Below are positions 9,740 through 19,170 of a stretch of 55,589 bases of DNA, in pieces. The position numbers and the translations under genes are program-made. Below the pieces are notes generated by a model, which was not told the DNA's origin, searched no databases, and saw only the letters and a program-made list of their open reading frames with translations. The stretch comes from Daejeonella sp. (GTDB lineage: Bacteria > Bacteroidota > Bacteroidia > Sphingobacteriales > Sphingobacteriaceae): the NCBI RefSeq assembly GCF_030684675.1, contig NZ_JAUXXZ010000080.1, positions 1 through 55,589 of the forward strand. The letters run 5' to 3'. Every line of letters starts with the position of its first letter. Positions within the stretch are counted from its first letter, which is position 1.

Positions 9740-12700
9740 ATGAAAAAAAACCTGTTTTCAATATTGCTGGCTCTGTTAGTGATATCAAGTATCATACTCA
9801 TAAAGGCTTGTAGTTCAGCTAGTTCAAAACAGGTTTATGACCCGGCCGATACCTTACTTACTGAAAGTCAGAAACGCTTAGCTTCCAATGCTTTAAAAGG
9901 CCTTGTTATCAGCCCCGGTCTGCAAATTCAGACTATGGCAACAGAGCCAACATTAATAAACCCAACAAATATTGATGTTGATGAACAGGGAAGGGTATGG
10001 GTGACTGAAGCTTATAATTATCGTTTTCAAATCAACAATAACAAACCAAGAACTGAAGGTGATCGAATCTTGATTCTGGAGGATAAAGATGGGGATGGTC
10101 ACCTCGAAACAAGTAAAGTTTTTTATCAGGGTCCTGAACTAAATGCTCCTTTAGGTATCGCTGTACTGGGCAATAGGGTAATAATATCACAAAGCCCTTA
10201 TGTATGGATTTTTTATGATGATAATGGGGATGATAAAGCGGATCGTAAAGAGATACTTTTTCAGGGTATTGGTGGCGAACAGCATGACCATGGTATGCAC
10301 TCCTTTACTTTTGGGCCTGATGGCAAATTATACTTCAATTTTGGTAATTCAGGACAAACGCTAAAAGATAAAAACAACAAGGTTGTATTGGATCAGGATG
10401 GGGATGAAATTGGCCCCGGAAAGTATCGTGAGGGAATGGTATTCCGTTCTGATCCGGATGGCTCTAATGTAGAATGCCTGGGACACAATTTCAGAAATAA
10501 TTTTGAACTTGCTGTAGATAGTTACGGAACAATCTGGCAAAGCGATAATGACGATGATGGCAACCGGGGTGTACGCATTAACTATGTGATGGATTATGGA
10601 AATTATGGCTACAAGGATGAAATGACCGGTGCGAGCTGGCAGGCAAAAAGGACCAATCTGGAAGATTCTATTCCTTTGCGCCATTGGCATCTCAATGATC
10701 CAGGAGTAGTCCCAAATCTTTTACAAACCGGAGCAGGCTCACCTACCGGCATTTTACTTTATGAAGGTTCCTTACTGCCTGAGCCCTTTCAAAATCAAAT
10801 AATTCACTCCGATCCTGGCCCAAATGTGGTTCGGGCATATCCTGTAAAGAAAAACGGTGCCGGTTATACTGCGGGCATCCTCAACATTCTGAAGGGAGAA
10901 AATGACCAATGGTTCCGTCCATCAGACGTATGCATTGCTCCGGATGGTTCCCTGATTGTTGCTGATTGGTACGATCCCGGAGTTGGAGGTCATAGGGTTG
11001 GGGATTTACAGAGAGGACGTATCTACAGAATCGCTCCTGATGTTTCGCAGTATAAAATCCCCGGGTACGATTACAGCACACCTGGCGGAGCAATTATCGC
11101 ACTCCAGAATCCAAATCTTGCTGTAAGAAGGCATGCATGGCTAGCTTTACATGGAATGGGGAAAAAGGCAGTTCCCGGACTTGAAAAATTATGGCGAAAA
11201 GCTTCCAACCCAAGGATGCGTGCCAGAGCGTTGTGGGTTTTGGTAAAAATGCCAAATGGAAACAAATATATTAGCGAAGCCATAAAAGATAATAATCCTG
11301 ATATTAGAATAGCAGGAATCAGGGCGGCAAGACAATTAAAATTGGATCTCATTCCATTGTTAAAAAAACTAGCAGGTGATCAGGATACACAGGTTAGAAG
11401 AGAATCAATTATAGCTTTAAGACATAATAAATCGCCGGAAGCAGCTGAATTATGGGCCGGGCTTGCCGATCAATATGATGGGAATGATAGATGGTATTTA
11501 GAGGCTTTGGGTATTGCTGCAGACAGACAATGGGACAGTTTTTTTGAAGCTTATTTACAGGTGAATAAGAATCCATTACTCAACCCTGCCGGGAGAGACA
11601 TCATTTGGCGGGCACGTACCGAAAAGTCTCTTCCATTTCTTGCAAAACTGGCTTCTGATAATCAAAATGACCTTAAATCAAGATTAAGGTATTTCCGTGC
11701 TTTCGACTTTCAAACCGGGACGGAAAAATCCAAAATTCTGGTAAAAATGATTGAAGATAATCCTGCAGGCAATATTGAGTTCAAAAGTCTGGTTTTAAAT
11801 CATCTTGATATCAAAATTGCACTTCAATCTCCCCTGGCGAGGCAAACACTAATGGAGGTATTAAAGGTTTTTTCAGGAAAAGCCGACTATCTCGATTTGG
11901 TTAGACGCTATGAACTGCAAAGTGAAACCGCAAACCTCCTGAAATTGGCTATTGCAAAATCAAATGAGCCAATTGGTGTTGATGCAGCACGATTATTACT
12001 CGAACTGAAAGGAACTCCAGTACTAAATGATGCCTTAAATACTTCTGATTCAAATCAGATCAACTCAGTTTTGACAGCCTTGGGTGGTGTTGGAAATGCA
12101 GCGTCTGTTAGAATATTAGAGAATATTAGCCTTTGGGATCAACAGAATAAGGAAGTTCGCGAAAAAGCGGCTGAAATGCTTGGGAAAAGTCGAACCGGGG
12201 AAGATAGAGCACTTGAACTGTTGCGGACAAAAAAAGCTCCATCAGACCTTGTTCCATATTTTGTTGCAGGACTAAAGGGAAGCAGACGAAAAGCTGTTTA
12301 TGAGGAATCTTTAACCTTTTTACCCGAAACAGCAAAAAATATCAAACCAAAGCTAACAGTTACATTAAATGAATTACTCGCTTTAACCGGGAATTCGCAG
12401 AATGGTGCGGCAGTTTTTAAAAGATCCTGTAATGTTTGCCATCAGGTGGGTAAAGAAGGCTTTGATGTCGGTCCGAAACTAACAGAAATTGGTTCTAAAC
12501 TACCCAAAGAAGGCTTGTTTGATGCTATTATTAATCCTTCAGCAGGAATTAGTTTTGGGTTCGAAACCTGGCTCATTGAATTGAAGGATGGCTCAAGCCT
12601 GATGGGAATCATCTCCAGCAGAACTCCAATAGAAATAGAGCTCAGGTTCCCGGGAGGAACAAATCAAAAAATCTTTACCACTAATATTAAAACAATCAGG

Positions 12701-12805
12701 ATTCTGTCTGAATCAATGATGCCTGAAGGCTTGCATGAAACAATGACCAGGCAAGAGCTTGCAGATATCATTCAATACATGGCCACGTTAAAGAAAAAAG
12801 GATAA
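9740..12805 (+). CDS. Lipoprotein propeller-HEAT-cytochrome c protein (PVC type)
   Basis: A 1021-residue protein with a lipoprotein signal (lipobox ending KAC at Cys24). Residues about 50-430 form the 'membrane-bound dehydrogenase' propeller typical of Pirellula/Verrucomicrobium proteins (NIDVDEQGRVWVTEAYNYR, EDKDGDGH, FTFGPDGKLYFNFGNSG, DVCIAPDGSLIVADWYDPG). HEAT-like repeats follow (about 455-860). The C-terminal haem domain has CNVCH at 897-901 and the late SMMPEGLHETMTRQELADII segment that supplies the distal Met. As a lipoprotein it likely sits at the outer membrane. It lies 26 nt after the DUF1080 gene, which suggests paired function. Substrate and electron acceptor are unknown. Confidence 0.82.
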   Translation: MKKNLFSILLALLVISSIILIKACSSASSKQVYDPADTLLTESQKRLASNALKGLVISPGLQIQTMATEPTLINPTNIDVDEQGRVWVTEAYNYRFQINNNKPRTEGDRILILEDKDGDGHLETSKVFYQGPELNAPLGIAVLGNRVIISQSPYVWIFYDDNGDDKADRKEILFQGIGGEQHDHGMHSFTFGPDGKLYFNFGNSGQTLKDKNNKVVLDQDGDEIGPGKYREGMVFRSDPDGSNVECLGHNFRNNFELAVDSYGTIWQSDNDDDGNRGVRINYVMDYGNYGYKDEMTGASWQAKRTNLEDSIPLRHWHLNDPGVVPNLLQTGAGSPTGILLYEGSLLPEPFQNQIIHSDPGPNVVRAYPVKKNGAGYTAGILNILKGENDQWFRPSDVCIAPDGSLIVADWYDPGVGGHRVGDLQRGRIYRIAPDVSQYKIPGYDYSTPGGAIIALQNPNLAVRRHAWLALHGMGKKAVPGLEKLWRKASNPRMRARALWVLVKMPNGNKYISEAIKDNNPDIRIAGIRAARQLKLDLIPLLKKLAGDQDTQVRRESIIALRHNKSPEAAELWAGLADQYDGNDRWYLEALGIAADRQWDSFFEAYLQVNKNPLLNPAGRDIIWRARTEKSLPFLAKLASDNQNDLKSRLRYFRAFDFQTGTEKSKILVKMIEDNPAGNIEFKSLVLNHLDIKIALQSPLARQTLMEVLKVFSGKADYLDLVRRYELQSETANLLKLAIAKSNEPIGVDAARLLLELKGTPVLNDALNTSDSNQINSVLTALGGVGNAASVRILENISLWDQQNKEVREKAAEMLGKSRTGEDRALELLRTKKAPSDLVPYFVAGLKGSRRKAVYEESLTFLPETAKNIKPKLTVTLNELLALTGNSQNGAAVFKRSCNVCHQVGKEGFDVGPKLTEIGSKLPKEGLFDAIINPSAGISFGFETWLIELKDGSSLMGIISSRTPIEIELRFPGGTNQKIFTTNIKTIRILSESMMPEGLHETMTRQELADIIQYMATLKKKG

Positions 12806-12881
12806 AGATTTAAAATATCTAATAAATCATATTAAATTAATCTTTTATTCATTGAATATCAATCCGTTAATAATACATAAA

Positions 12882-13730
12882 ATGAAATTTGGCATTAATA
12901 CCTTTCTGTTCACATCTCCGTTCACAAATGAGAGTGTTAATTTGTTCCCTAAATTCAAAGCATGGGGATTTGACTCTGTGGAAATTGCAATTGAGGATCC
13001 CTCTCATATAGATCCGCTTATGATCAGGAAGGCATTAGATGAGAGTGGTTTGAAATGTGGCTCTATCTGTGCCGCCATGGGTCCGGGTCGTGATTTAAGA
13101 GGATCATCCGAAGATCAGCAGACAGCCATTACCTACATAAAAAGCATTCTCAACATGATGCCTGTCTTAGGTTGCGGCATACTGATCGGACCCCTTTACT
13201 CTGCTGTAGGACGTGCCGAATTAGTGAGTAAGGAAGATTATGCAAAACAATGGGAAACTGTTGCCACTCATTTAAAAATGCTGGCAGACTACGCTGAAAA
13301 ATTAGGTGTAAAAATGGCGATTGAGCCGCTGAACAGATATGAAACCGATTTTATTAATACCTGTGAACAAGGTTTGAAAATGGTTAACCAGGTGAACAGC
13401 AAAGCTTTGATGCTTCAACTGGACACTTATCACATGAATATTGAAGAAAAAGATCCCTATCAGGCGATTTTAAATGCAGGAAGTAAATTGGGGCATTTCC
13501 ACGCGTGTGGCTCAGACCGTGGAACACCGGGTGGCGATCAAATCAATTGGGACAAAATTAGTTCCGCCTTGAATCAGGTGAAGTATGACGGTGAAGTAGT
13601 AATAGAATCCTTTATTCCGGATATTGAAATGATTGCTAAGGCCGCCTCCATTTGGAGGCAATTTGAACCTTCACAGGAAGATATAGCAATTAAAGGGTTA
13701 AAATTTTTAAGATCTTGTTTAATTAAATAG
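12882..13730 (+). CDS. D-tagatose/D-psicose 3-epimerase-like TIM barrel
   Basis: A cytosolic protein of 282 residues; ATG at 12882 (MKFGINTFLF) is preferred over a TTG thirty bases upstream because family members start at this point. The catalytic metal tetrad of ketose 3-epimerases can be followed: Glu in MAIEPLNRYETDF (about 147), Asp in LQLDTYHMNIEE (about 180), His in GHFHACGSDRGTPG, and Glu in VVIESF (about 241). The string DTYHMNIEE is a hallmark of this family. Epimerisation at C3 makes sense beside enzymes thought to make 3-keto-sugars. The gene follows the cytochrome lipoprotein by 76 nt. Confidence 0.82.
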   Translation: MKFGINTFLFTSPFTNESVNLFPKFKAWGFDSVEIAIEDPSHIDPLMIRKALDESGLKCGSICAAMGPGRDLRGSSEDQQTAITYIKSILNMMPVLGCGILIGPLYSAVGRAELVSKEDYAKQWETVATHLKMLADYAEKLGVKMAIEPLNRYETDFINTCEQGLKMVNQVNSKALMLQLDTYHMNIEEKDPYQAILNAGSKLGHFHACGSDRGTPGGDQINWDKISSALNQVKYDGEVVIESFIPDIEMIAKAASIWRQFEPSQEDIAIKGLKFLRSCLIK

Positions 13731-13766
13731 TACCGGAGTTGTAACCTATATTTTAAACCTCAAGTT

Positions 13767-14882
13767 ATGGATTCAAGACGTAATTTTTTGCAAACATTAA
13801 GTGCTTCAATACTCGCTTTATCTATACCCCAACACGGTTTTGCGAGCATTGAGGACTTTTACAGTAAGCCTTATGAAGGCCCCGTTCTTCGGGTTGCAAT
13901 CATGGGCCTGGGTAGTTACGGAACCCGGGTAGCTGAGGCTATGCAAGCCTGTAAAATGGCTAAATTAGTCGGGCTAATCAGTGGTACGCCTTCTAAAATA
14001 AAGAACTGGCAGAGCAAGTATAATATTCCAGAGAAAAACTGTTACAATTACGAGAATTTCGATCTCATTAAAGATAATCCCGACATTGATGCAGTGTACG
14101 TAATTACTCCGAATGCCCTGCATCACGATCAGGTAATACGTGTAGCCAAAGCTGGCAAACATGTTATTTGCGAAAAACCAATGGCTTTGAATGCCAAAGA
14201 AGGGCAGGAAATGATAGAGGCCTGCAGGAAAGCGAATGTCAAGTTACTCGTAGGATACCGAATGCATTTTGAGCCAAAAACCCTGGAAATAATCCGGATG
14301 CGGAAAGAAGGGGAATTGGGGAAAATTATGTTTTTTCAGGGATTATGCGGCTTCAAAATTGGCGACCCTACTCAATGGCGCTTGAATAAGCAATTGGCCG
14401 GAGGGGGCTCATTAATGGACATTGGCATCTATGCAATAAATGGGGCACGTTATATGGTAGGCGAAGAGCCTGTTTGGGTAACTGCACAGGAAACCAAGAC
14501 TAACCCCGAAAAATTTAAAGAAGGCGTTGACGAAAGCATTCAATTTCAATTCGGCTTTCCTGGCGGAGCAGTAGCATCCTGTTTGTCTAGTTACAATATG
14601 AGTAATCTGGATCGCTTTTTCTTAGCTGCTGAAAAAGGATTTGCCGAATTACAACCCTCAACAGGTTATGGACCCATCAGGGGCCGCACTAACAAAGGAG
14701 AATTAAATCATCCGCATGTTACTCACCAGACTGTACAAATGGAAAAAATGGCTGGTATCATTTTGACAAATGAACCCGCCCAGGTACCTGTAGATGGCGA
14801 AGAAGCTCTAAAAGACCTGAAAATTATTGATGCGATCTATTTAGCAGTTAAAACAGGCAAAAAAATAAATTTAAAATTGTAA
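13767..14882 (+). CDS. Tat-exported Gfo/Idh/MocA oxidoreductase
   Basis: A dehydrogenase of 371 residues with an N-terminal twin-arginine signal (SRRNFLQTLSASILALS), so it should be folded with its cofactor in the cytoplasm and exported. The Rossmann motif is VAIMGLGSYGTRVAEAM (about 43-59), with ICEKPMALNAKEG near 133-145 and the catalytic-domain GGGSLMDIGIYAINGARYM near 211-229. Architecture and signal match periplasmic glucose-fructose oxidoreductase, in which NADP(H) stays bound and is recycled by a second sugar. It could be the C3 oxidase feeding DUF1080, which is inference. Confidence 0.87.
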   Translation: MDSRRNFLQTLSASILALSIPQHGFASIEDFYSKPYEGPVLRVAIMGLGSYGTRVAEAMQACKMAKLVGLISGTPSKIKNWQSKYNIPEKNCYNYENFDLIKDNPDIDAVYVITPNALHHDQVIRVAKAGKHVICEKPMALNAKEGQEMIEACRKANVKLLVGYRMHFEPKTLEIIRMRKEGELGKIMFFQGLCGFKIGDPTQWRLNKQLAGGGSLMDIGIYAINGARYMVGEEPVWVTAQETKTNPEKFKEGVDESIQFQFGFPGGAVASCLSSYNMSNLDRFFLAAEKGFAELQPSTGYGPIRGRTNKGELNHPHVTHQTVQMEKMAGIILTNEPAQVPVDGEEALKDLKIIDAIYLAVKTGKKINLKL

Positions 14883-14927
14883 ATGATTTTCTGGTAAACC
14901 CCTTACAATAAAATAAGCACCAAGAAC

Positions 14928-17900
14928 ATGATAATACCTCAGAAAAAGAATTTGAAAGTACTGCTCTACACCCTAACCCTGGTGCTAATTGCATTAACTG
15001 CGTTTAAGTTTACACAATCAGATTCAACTGCCTTAAAAATTAAAAAAGGAGATCACATCATTTTAATTGGAAATAATCTTGGTTCAAGGATGATGAACTA
15101 CGGTTATTTTGAGACAGAGATGCAGCTTCGGTATCCCGATAGTATGCTGTATATCAGGAACATGTGCGATGGTGGAGATACACCCGGTTTCAGGGCTCAT
15201 TCGGGTCGTGCATTACCCTGGGCATTCCCGGGTGCTGAAAAATTTCAGACCGAACTTGCAAAAAACTCAAACAGCGAAGGCTTTTATGATAGTCCGGATA
15301 CCTGGATCACAAACCATAAGGCCGATATTATCATTGCATTTTTTGGATATAATGAGTCTTTTCAAGGCCCAATGGGCCTTGAAAACTATAAAGCTGAGCT
15401 TGAAGCCTTCGTAATTCATACCTTAAAACAAAAGTATAACGGTAAGTCATCTCCACAACTAGCCCTTGTTTCACCCATTGCTTTTGAAGACCTGTCGGGT
15501 CAGTTAGATCTTCCAAATGGCAAAACTGAAAATAAAAACCTGGAACTCTACTCGCTGGCCATGAAAGAAGTTGCAGCGAAATATAAAGTTCACTATTTAG
15601 ATGTCTTCACAACCATTAAGCAGTGGTATTTGGCCAATGAAAAACCAATGACCATCGATGGATCACAGTTTACAGAAGCGGCCTATGCTAAATTTGCACC
15701 GTTCTTAGCGGATGGGCTTTTCGGTAAAACAAAAGTAAAACCTGCGGTTGAAAGCAATCGCAAATTGGTTCATGCTGCTGTTCAGGAGAAAAACTGGATG
15801 TGGCATAACGATATTAAAATCCCCAATGGGGTGCATGTTTTTGGGCGCAGATATAACCCCTTTGGACAGGATAATTATCCTACTGAGCTTAAAAAGATCA
15901 GGGAGATGACGGTTATCAGGGATCAGGCTATCTGGATGGCTTTAAAAGGAGAAAAGATGGATCTGGATGCTGCTGACAAGAATACAATAGCCCTTCCAAA
16001 AATTGAAACGAACTACAATCCTGATAAAAACGGCAGTCTTAAATACCTTTATGGAGAAGAAGCCCTGGCCAAATTTAAATTACCTCCGGGATACAAAATA
16101 GATTTATTTGCTTCTGAAGTAGAATTTAAAGACGTAGAGAATCCGGTTCAATTATCCTTTGACAATAAAGGTAGACTATGGGTTGCAACTATGCCGACTT
16201 ACCCTCACTGGCAACCGGGAGATAAAAAGCCGAATGATAAAATCATCATTCTCGAAGATACCAATGGCGATGGCAAAGCCGACAAGCAAACAACTTTTTT
16301 AGATGGCATTCATTTACCAGTAGGCTTCGAAATAGCGCCTGAAGGTGTCTATGTTTCTCAGGGCACTAATCTGGTACTTTACAAAGACACCAATGGCGAT
16401 AGTAAAGCTGATTCGAAAGAAATTCTTTTGAGTGGTTTTGATGATCACGATACGCACCATGCACATCATGCCTATACCACAGATCCTTCGGGTGCAATTT
16501 ACATGGGAGAAGGAGTATTCTTACATACGAATGTAGAAACAGCTTATGGCCCGGTTCGCGCCACAAATGGCGGTTTTTACAGATATAATCCTGTGAGACA
16601 TCACCTTGAGCGCACTGCTCAACTCTCCATACCGAATCCCTGGGGAATTGCCTTTGATGATTGGGGACAGAACTTCTTTGCTGAAACTTCCGGACCGGAT
16701 GTACTTTGGATGATGCCCGGTTCTATCAAACCGAGATATGGAGTAGCCACGCACAAATCGACCAACCTGATTGAGGATAAACACCGTGTTCGCCCTACTT
16801 CGGGGCTTGAATTTATTTCAAGCCGTCATTTTCCGGATGAGGTTCAGGGGGATATGCTTATCAACAACACCATTGGATTCCTTGGTACTAAAGAGCATAT
16901 CATGCAGGAAAAAGGTACCGGCTATGCCACAAAACACCGTCAGGATCTGCTGGTTTCAGAAGACAGAAATTTTCGTCCCGTTGATATGGAATTTGCACCG
17001 GATGGCTCCCTCTATATTGTTGACTGGCATAACGTTCTGATTGGGCATATGCAGCATAATGTACGTGATCCATTGCGCGACCATTCCCATGGTCGTATTT
17101 ATCGCATCACCTATCCTTCCAGACCATTAGTAAAACCGGCTAAGATAGATGGCGCAGGCATTGAACAACTGCTTAACAATCTTAAGTTACCTGAATATCG
17201 TACCCGCTACCGTACCCGCAGGGAGCTTCGTGGACGTCCGGTTAATCAGGTGCTTGCACAGATCACAAGCTGGACTGCCAGACTTGATAAAAAAGACCCT
17301 CAATATGAGCATCATTTGCTGGAAGCATTATGGGTAAGCTGGGGACTAAATAAGGTGGATCAGAAACTCCTTCGCCAGCTACTCCAGGCAAAGGACTACC
17401 GGGCACGTGCGGCTGCTGTACGCGTTTTAAGATATACGGGGCATCAGGTTGCTGATCAGACAAGCTTGCTGATGAAGGCAGCTGCTGATGTGCATGGACG
17501 TGTAAGGCTTGAAGCAATTGTCACAGCTTCCTGGCTTGGAAAAGACAAAGGCCTGCCCATCGTAATGGAAGCAGGTAAAAAACCGCTTGACGAATGGATG
17601 GTTCCGGCCTATGAAACAGCCATTGCTCACCTCAATGGATATGAACGCGCAGTTAAAAAGGAAGAGCCCATTTTAACCGATCTTAAAGGAGCTGAACGCG
17701 AGCTTTTCGTCAAAGGAAAAGCAATTTATGCACGTGATGGCTTTTGCAATACCTGTCACCAGAGTGACGGAAAAGGGCTAGGCAGCTCAGGATTCCCACC
17801 GCTTGCAGGAACAAAATGGGTAACGGGAAATGAAGAAAGATTGATTAAACTCGTGTTGAAGGGGCTTTATGGCCCAATAGAAGTACTTGATAAAAAATAT

Positions 17901-18107
17901 CCCGGACAAGTACCAATGACACCTTTTGCAGGAATGCTGAACGATGAAGAAGTTGCAGCAGTATTGACTTATGTGCGAAATTCATTTGGGAACAAGGCTT
18001 CGGCAATTTCTCCTGAAAAAGTAAAAATGACACGAGCATCAGTAAAAGATAAAACAGGCTTTTACTCACCTGAAGAATTGCTAAATCAACATCCATTAGA
18101 GAAATAA
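14928..18107 (+). CDS. Degenerate SGNH + propeller + HEAT + cytochrome c fusion
   Basis: A 1059-residue exported protein with four parts: signal peptide (about 8-28); an SGNH/GDSL-like domain (about 38-265); a membrane-bound-dehydrogenase-type propeller (about 370-720, with QLSFDNKGRLWVATMPTYPH, EDTNGDGKAD and MEFAPDGSLYIVDWHN); HEAT-like helices (about 735-905); and a class-I-like cytochrome c with CNTCH at 940-944 and a distal Met in VPMTPFAGMLND. The SGNH core reads IGNNLGSR where a catalytic Ser is expected, and DGSQ (244-247) where D-x-x-H is expected, so the hydrolase site looks dead. Related fusions occur in Planctomycetes. Likely an extracytoplasmic sugar-oxidising or binding cytochrome. 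Confidence 0.82.
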   Translation: MIIPQKKNLKVLLYTLTLVLIALTAFKFTQSDSTALKIKKGDHIILIGNNLGSRMMNYGYFETEMQLRYPDSMLYIRNMCDGGDTPGFRAHSGRALPWAFPGAEKFQTELAKNSNSEGFYDSPDTWITNHKADIIIAFFGYNESFQGPMGLENYKAELEAFVIHTLKQKYNGKSSPQLALVSPIAFEDLSGQLDLPNGKTENKNLELYSLAMKEVAAKYKVHYLDVFTTIKQWYLANEKPMTIDGSQFTEAAYAKFAPFLADGLFGKTKVKPAVESNRKLVHAAVQEKNWMWHNDIKIPNGVHVFGRRYNPFGQDNYPTELKKIREMTVIRDQAIWMALKGEKMDLDAADKNTIALPKIETNYNPDKNGSLKYLYGEEALAKFKLPPGYKIDLFASEVEFKDVENPVQLSFDNKGRLWVATMPTYPHWQPGDKKPNDKIIILEDTNGDGKADKQTTFLDGIHLPVGFEIAPEGVYVSQGTNLVLYKDTNGDSKADSKEILLSGFDDHDTHHAHHAYTTDPSGAIYMGEGVFLHTNVETAYGPVRATNGGFYRYNPVRHHLERTAQLSIPNPWGIAFDDWGQNFFAETSGPDVLWMMPGSIKPRYGVATHKSTNLIEDKHRVRPTSGLEFISSRHFPDEVQGDMLINNTIGFLGTKEHIMQEKGTGYATKHRQDLLVSEDRNFRPVDMEFAPDGSLYIVDWHNVLIGHMQHNVRDPLRDHSHGRIYRITYPSRPLVKPAKIDGAGIEQLLNNLKLPEYRTRYRTRRELRGRPVNQVLAQITSWTARLDKKDPQYEHHLLEALWVSWGLNKVDQKLLRQLLQAKDYRARAAAVRVLRYTGHQVADQTSLLMKAAADVHGRVRLEAIVTASWLGKDKGLPIVMEAGKKPLDEWMVPAYETAIAHLNGYERAVKKEEPILTDLKGAERELFVKGKAIYARDGFCNTCHQSDGKGLGSSGFPPLAGTKWVTGNEERLIKLVLKGLYGPIEVLDKKYPGQVPMTPFAGMLNDEEVAAVLTYVRNSFGNKASAISPEKVKMTRASVKDKTGFYSPEELLNQHPLEK

Positions 18108-18128
18108 ACCTATTCAGAAGCTATAAAA

Positions 18129-19151
18129 ATGAACAATCAAAATAACAGGCGGCTACTAGTCATTCTGATCACATTACTATATACAAGCCTTTCATTTGCT
18201 CAGAGCAATCCAAAATGGGTTGTGTATCAGGGAAATGAAGGACCCGGAAAAGGTAAACATATTGTATTTGTGAGTGGGGATGAAGAATACCGCTCGGAAG
18301 AGGGTTTACCCATGATGGCAAAAATTTTGGCAGAACGCCATGGCTTTAAGTGCACTGTTTTATTTGCTGTAGACCCAAAGACTAATAATATTGATCCAGA
18401 TAATCAAACAAATATCCCCGGACTTGAACACTTAAAGACAGCCGACCTGATGGTTATGCTATTACGCTTCAGGGAATTACCTGATGAGCAAATGAAACAT
18501 ATTATAGATTATACCAATTCCGGAAAACCAATTGTAGCCTTGCGCACCTCAACACATGCATTCAGCTATTCGCGCAACAAACAAAATTTGTATGCTAAAT
18601 ACAGCTATAACAGCAAGATTAAAGGCTGGGAAGGTGGATATGGCAAGCAGGTGCTTGGTGAAACATGGATCAATCATCATGGCGTACATGCCAAGGAAGG
18701 TACCCGGGCATTGATCAATGGACTTGTGAAAGATCATCCAATTTTGCGGGGAGTAAAAGACATCTGGACCCCAACTGATGTATATGGTATTCTGGGCCTG
18801 CCAAATGATGCTCAGGTTTTAATATTCGGACAAACCACAATGGGAATGACCTCTACATCCCCTTTGAGCTATGAAAAGTCGGTCATGCCGGTAGCATGGA
18901 TAAGGAACTACAGTTCAGCAAGTGGTAAAAAAGCGAAGATTTTTACAACCACTATGGGGTCTTCAGTGGATCTGATCAGTGAAGACCTGCGCAGATTACT
19001 TGTTAATGCTTGCTATTGGGCAACAGGTATTGAACAGCAAATTTCTGCACAAAATAATGCTCAACTGGTTGGTGAGTACAATCCAACCATGTTTGGTTTC
19101 GGAAAATATCAGAGAGGGCTAAGTCCCTCAACTTTTGAATGGAAGAAATAA
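18129..19151 (+). CDS. Exported ThuA-like domain protein
   Basis: A protein of 340 residues with a cleavable signal (about 1-25, ending SFAQ) followed by a ThuA-like glutamine-amidotransferase-fold domain (KHIVFVSGDEEYRSEEGLP, ADLMVMLLRFRELPDEQM, GKPIVALRTSTHAFSYSRN). ThuA in Sinorhizobium acts in trehalose catabolism through 3-keto-trehalose, which fits the block. Exported ThuA-like proteins are common neighbours of propeller cytochromes in PVC bacteria and Bacteroidota. It is the last gene of the block, 21 nt after the cytochrome fusion, and converges on accA with 19 nt between stop codons. Confidence 0.82.
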   Translation: MNNQNNRRLLVILITLLYTSLSFAQSNPKWVVYQGNEGPGKGKHIVFVSGDEEYRSEEGLPMMAKILAERHGFKCTVLFAVDPKTNNIDPDNQTNIPGLEHLKTADLMVMLLRFRELPDEQMKHIIDYTNSGKPIVALRTSTHAFSYSRNKQNLYAKYSYNSKIKGWEGGYGKQVLGETWINHHGVHAKEGTRALINGLVKDHPILRGVKDIWTPTDVYGILGLPNDAQVLIFGQTTMGMTSTSPLSYEKSVMPVAWIRNYSSASGKKAKIFTTTMGSSVDLISEDLRRLLVNACYWATGIEQQISAQNNAQLVGEYNPTMFGFGKYQRGLSPSTFEWKK

Positions 19152-19170
19152 TTTAGAATACTTTTTTTAA

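Noticed and set aside
416-19151. Classical polysaccharide utilisation locus
   Set aside because: No SusC/SusD pair, no hybrid two-component or anti-sigma regulator and no canonical glycoside hydrolase is present, so the block is better described as an oxidative sugar cluster.
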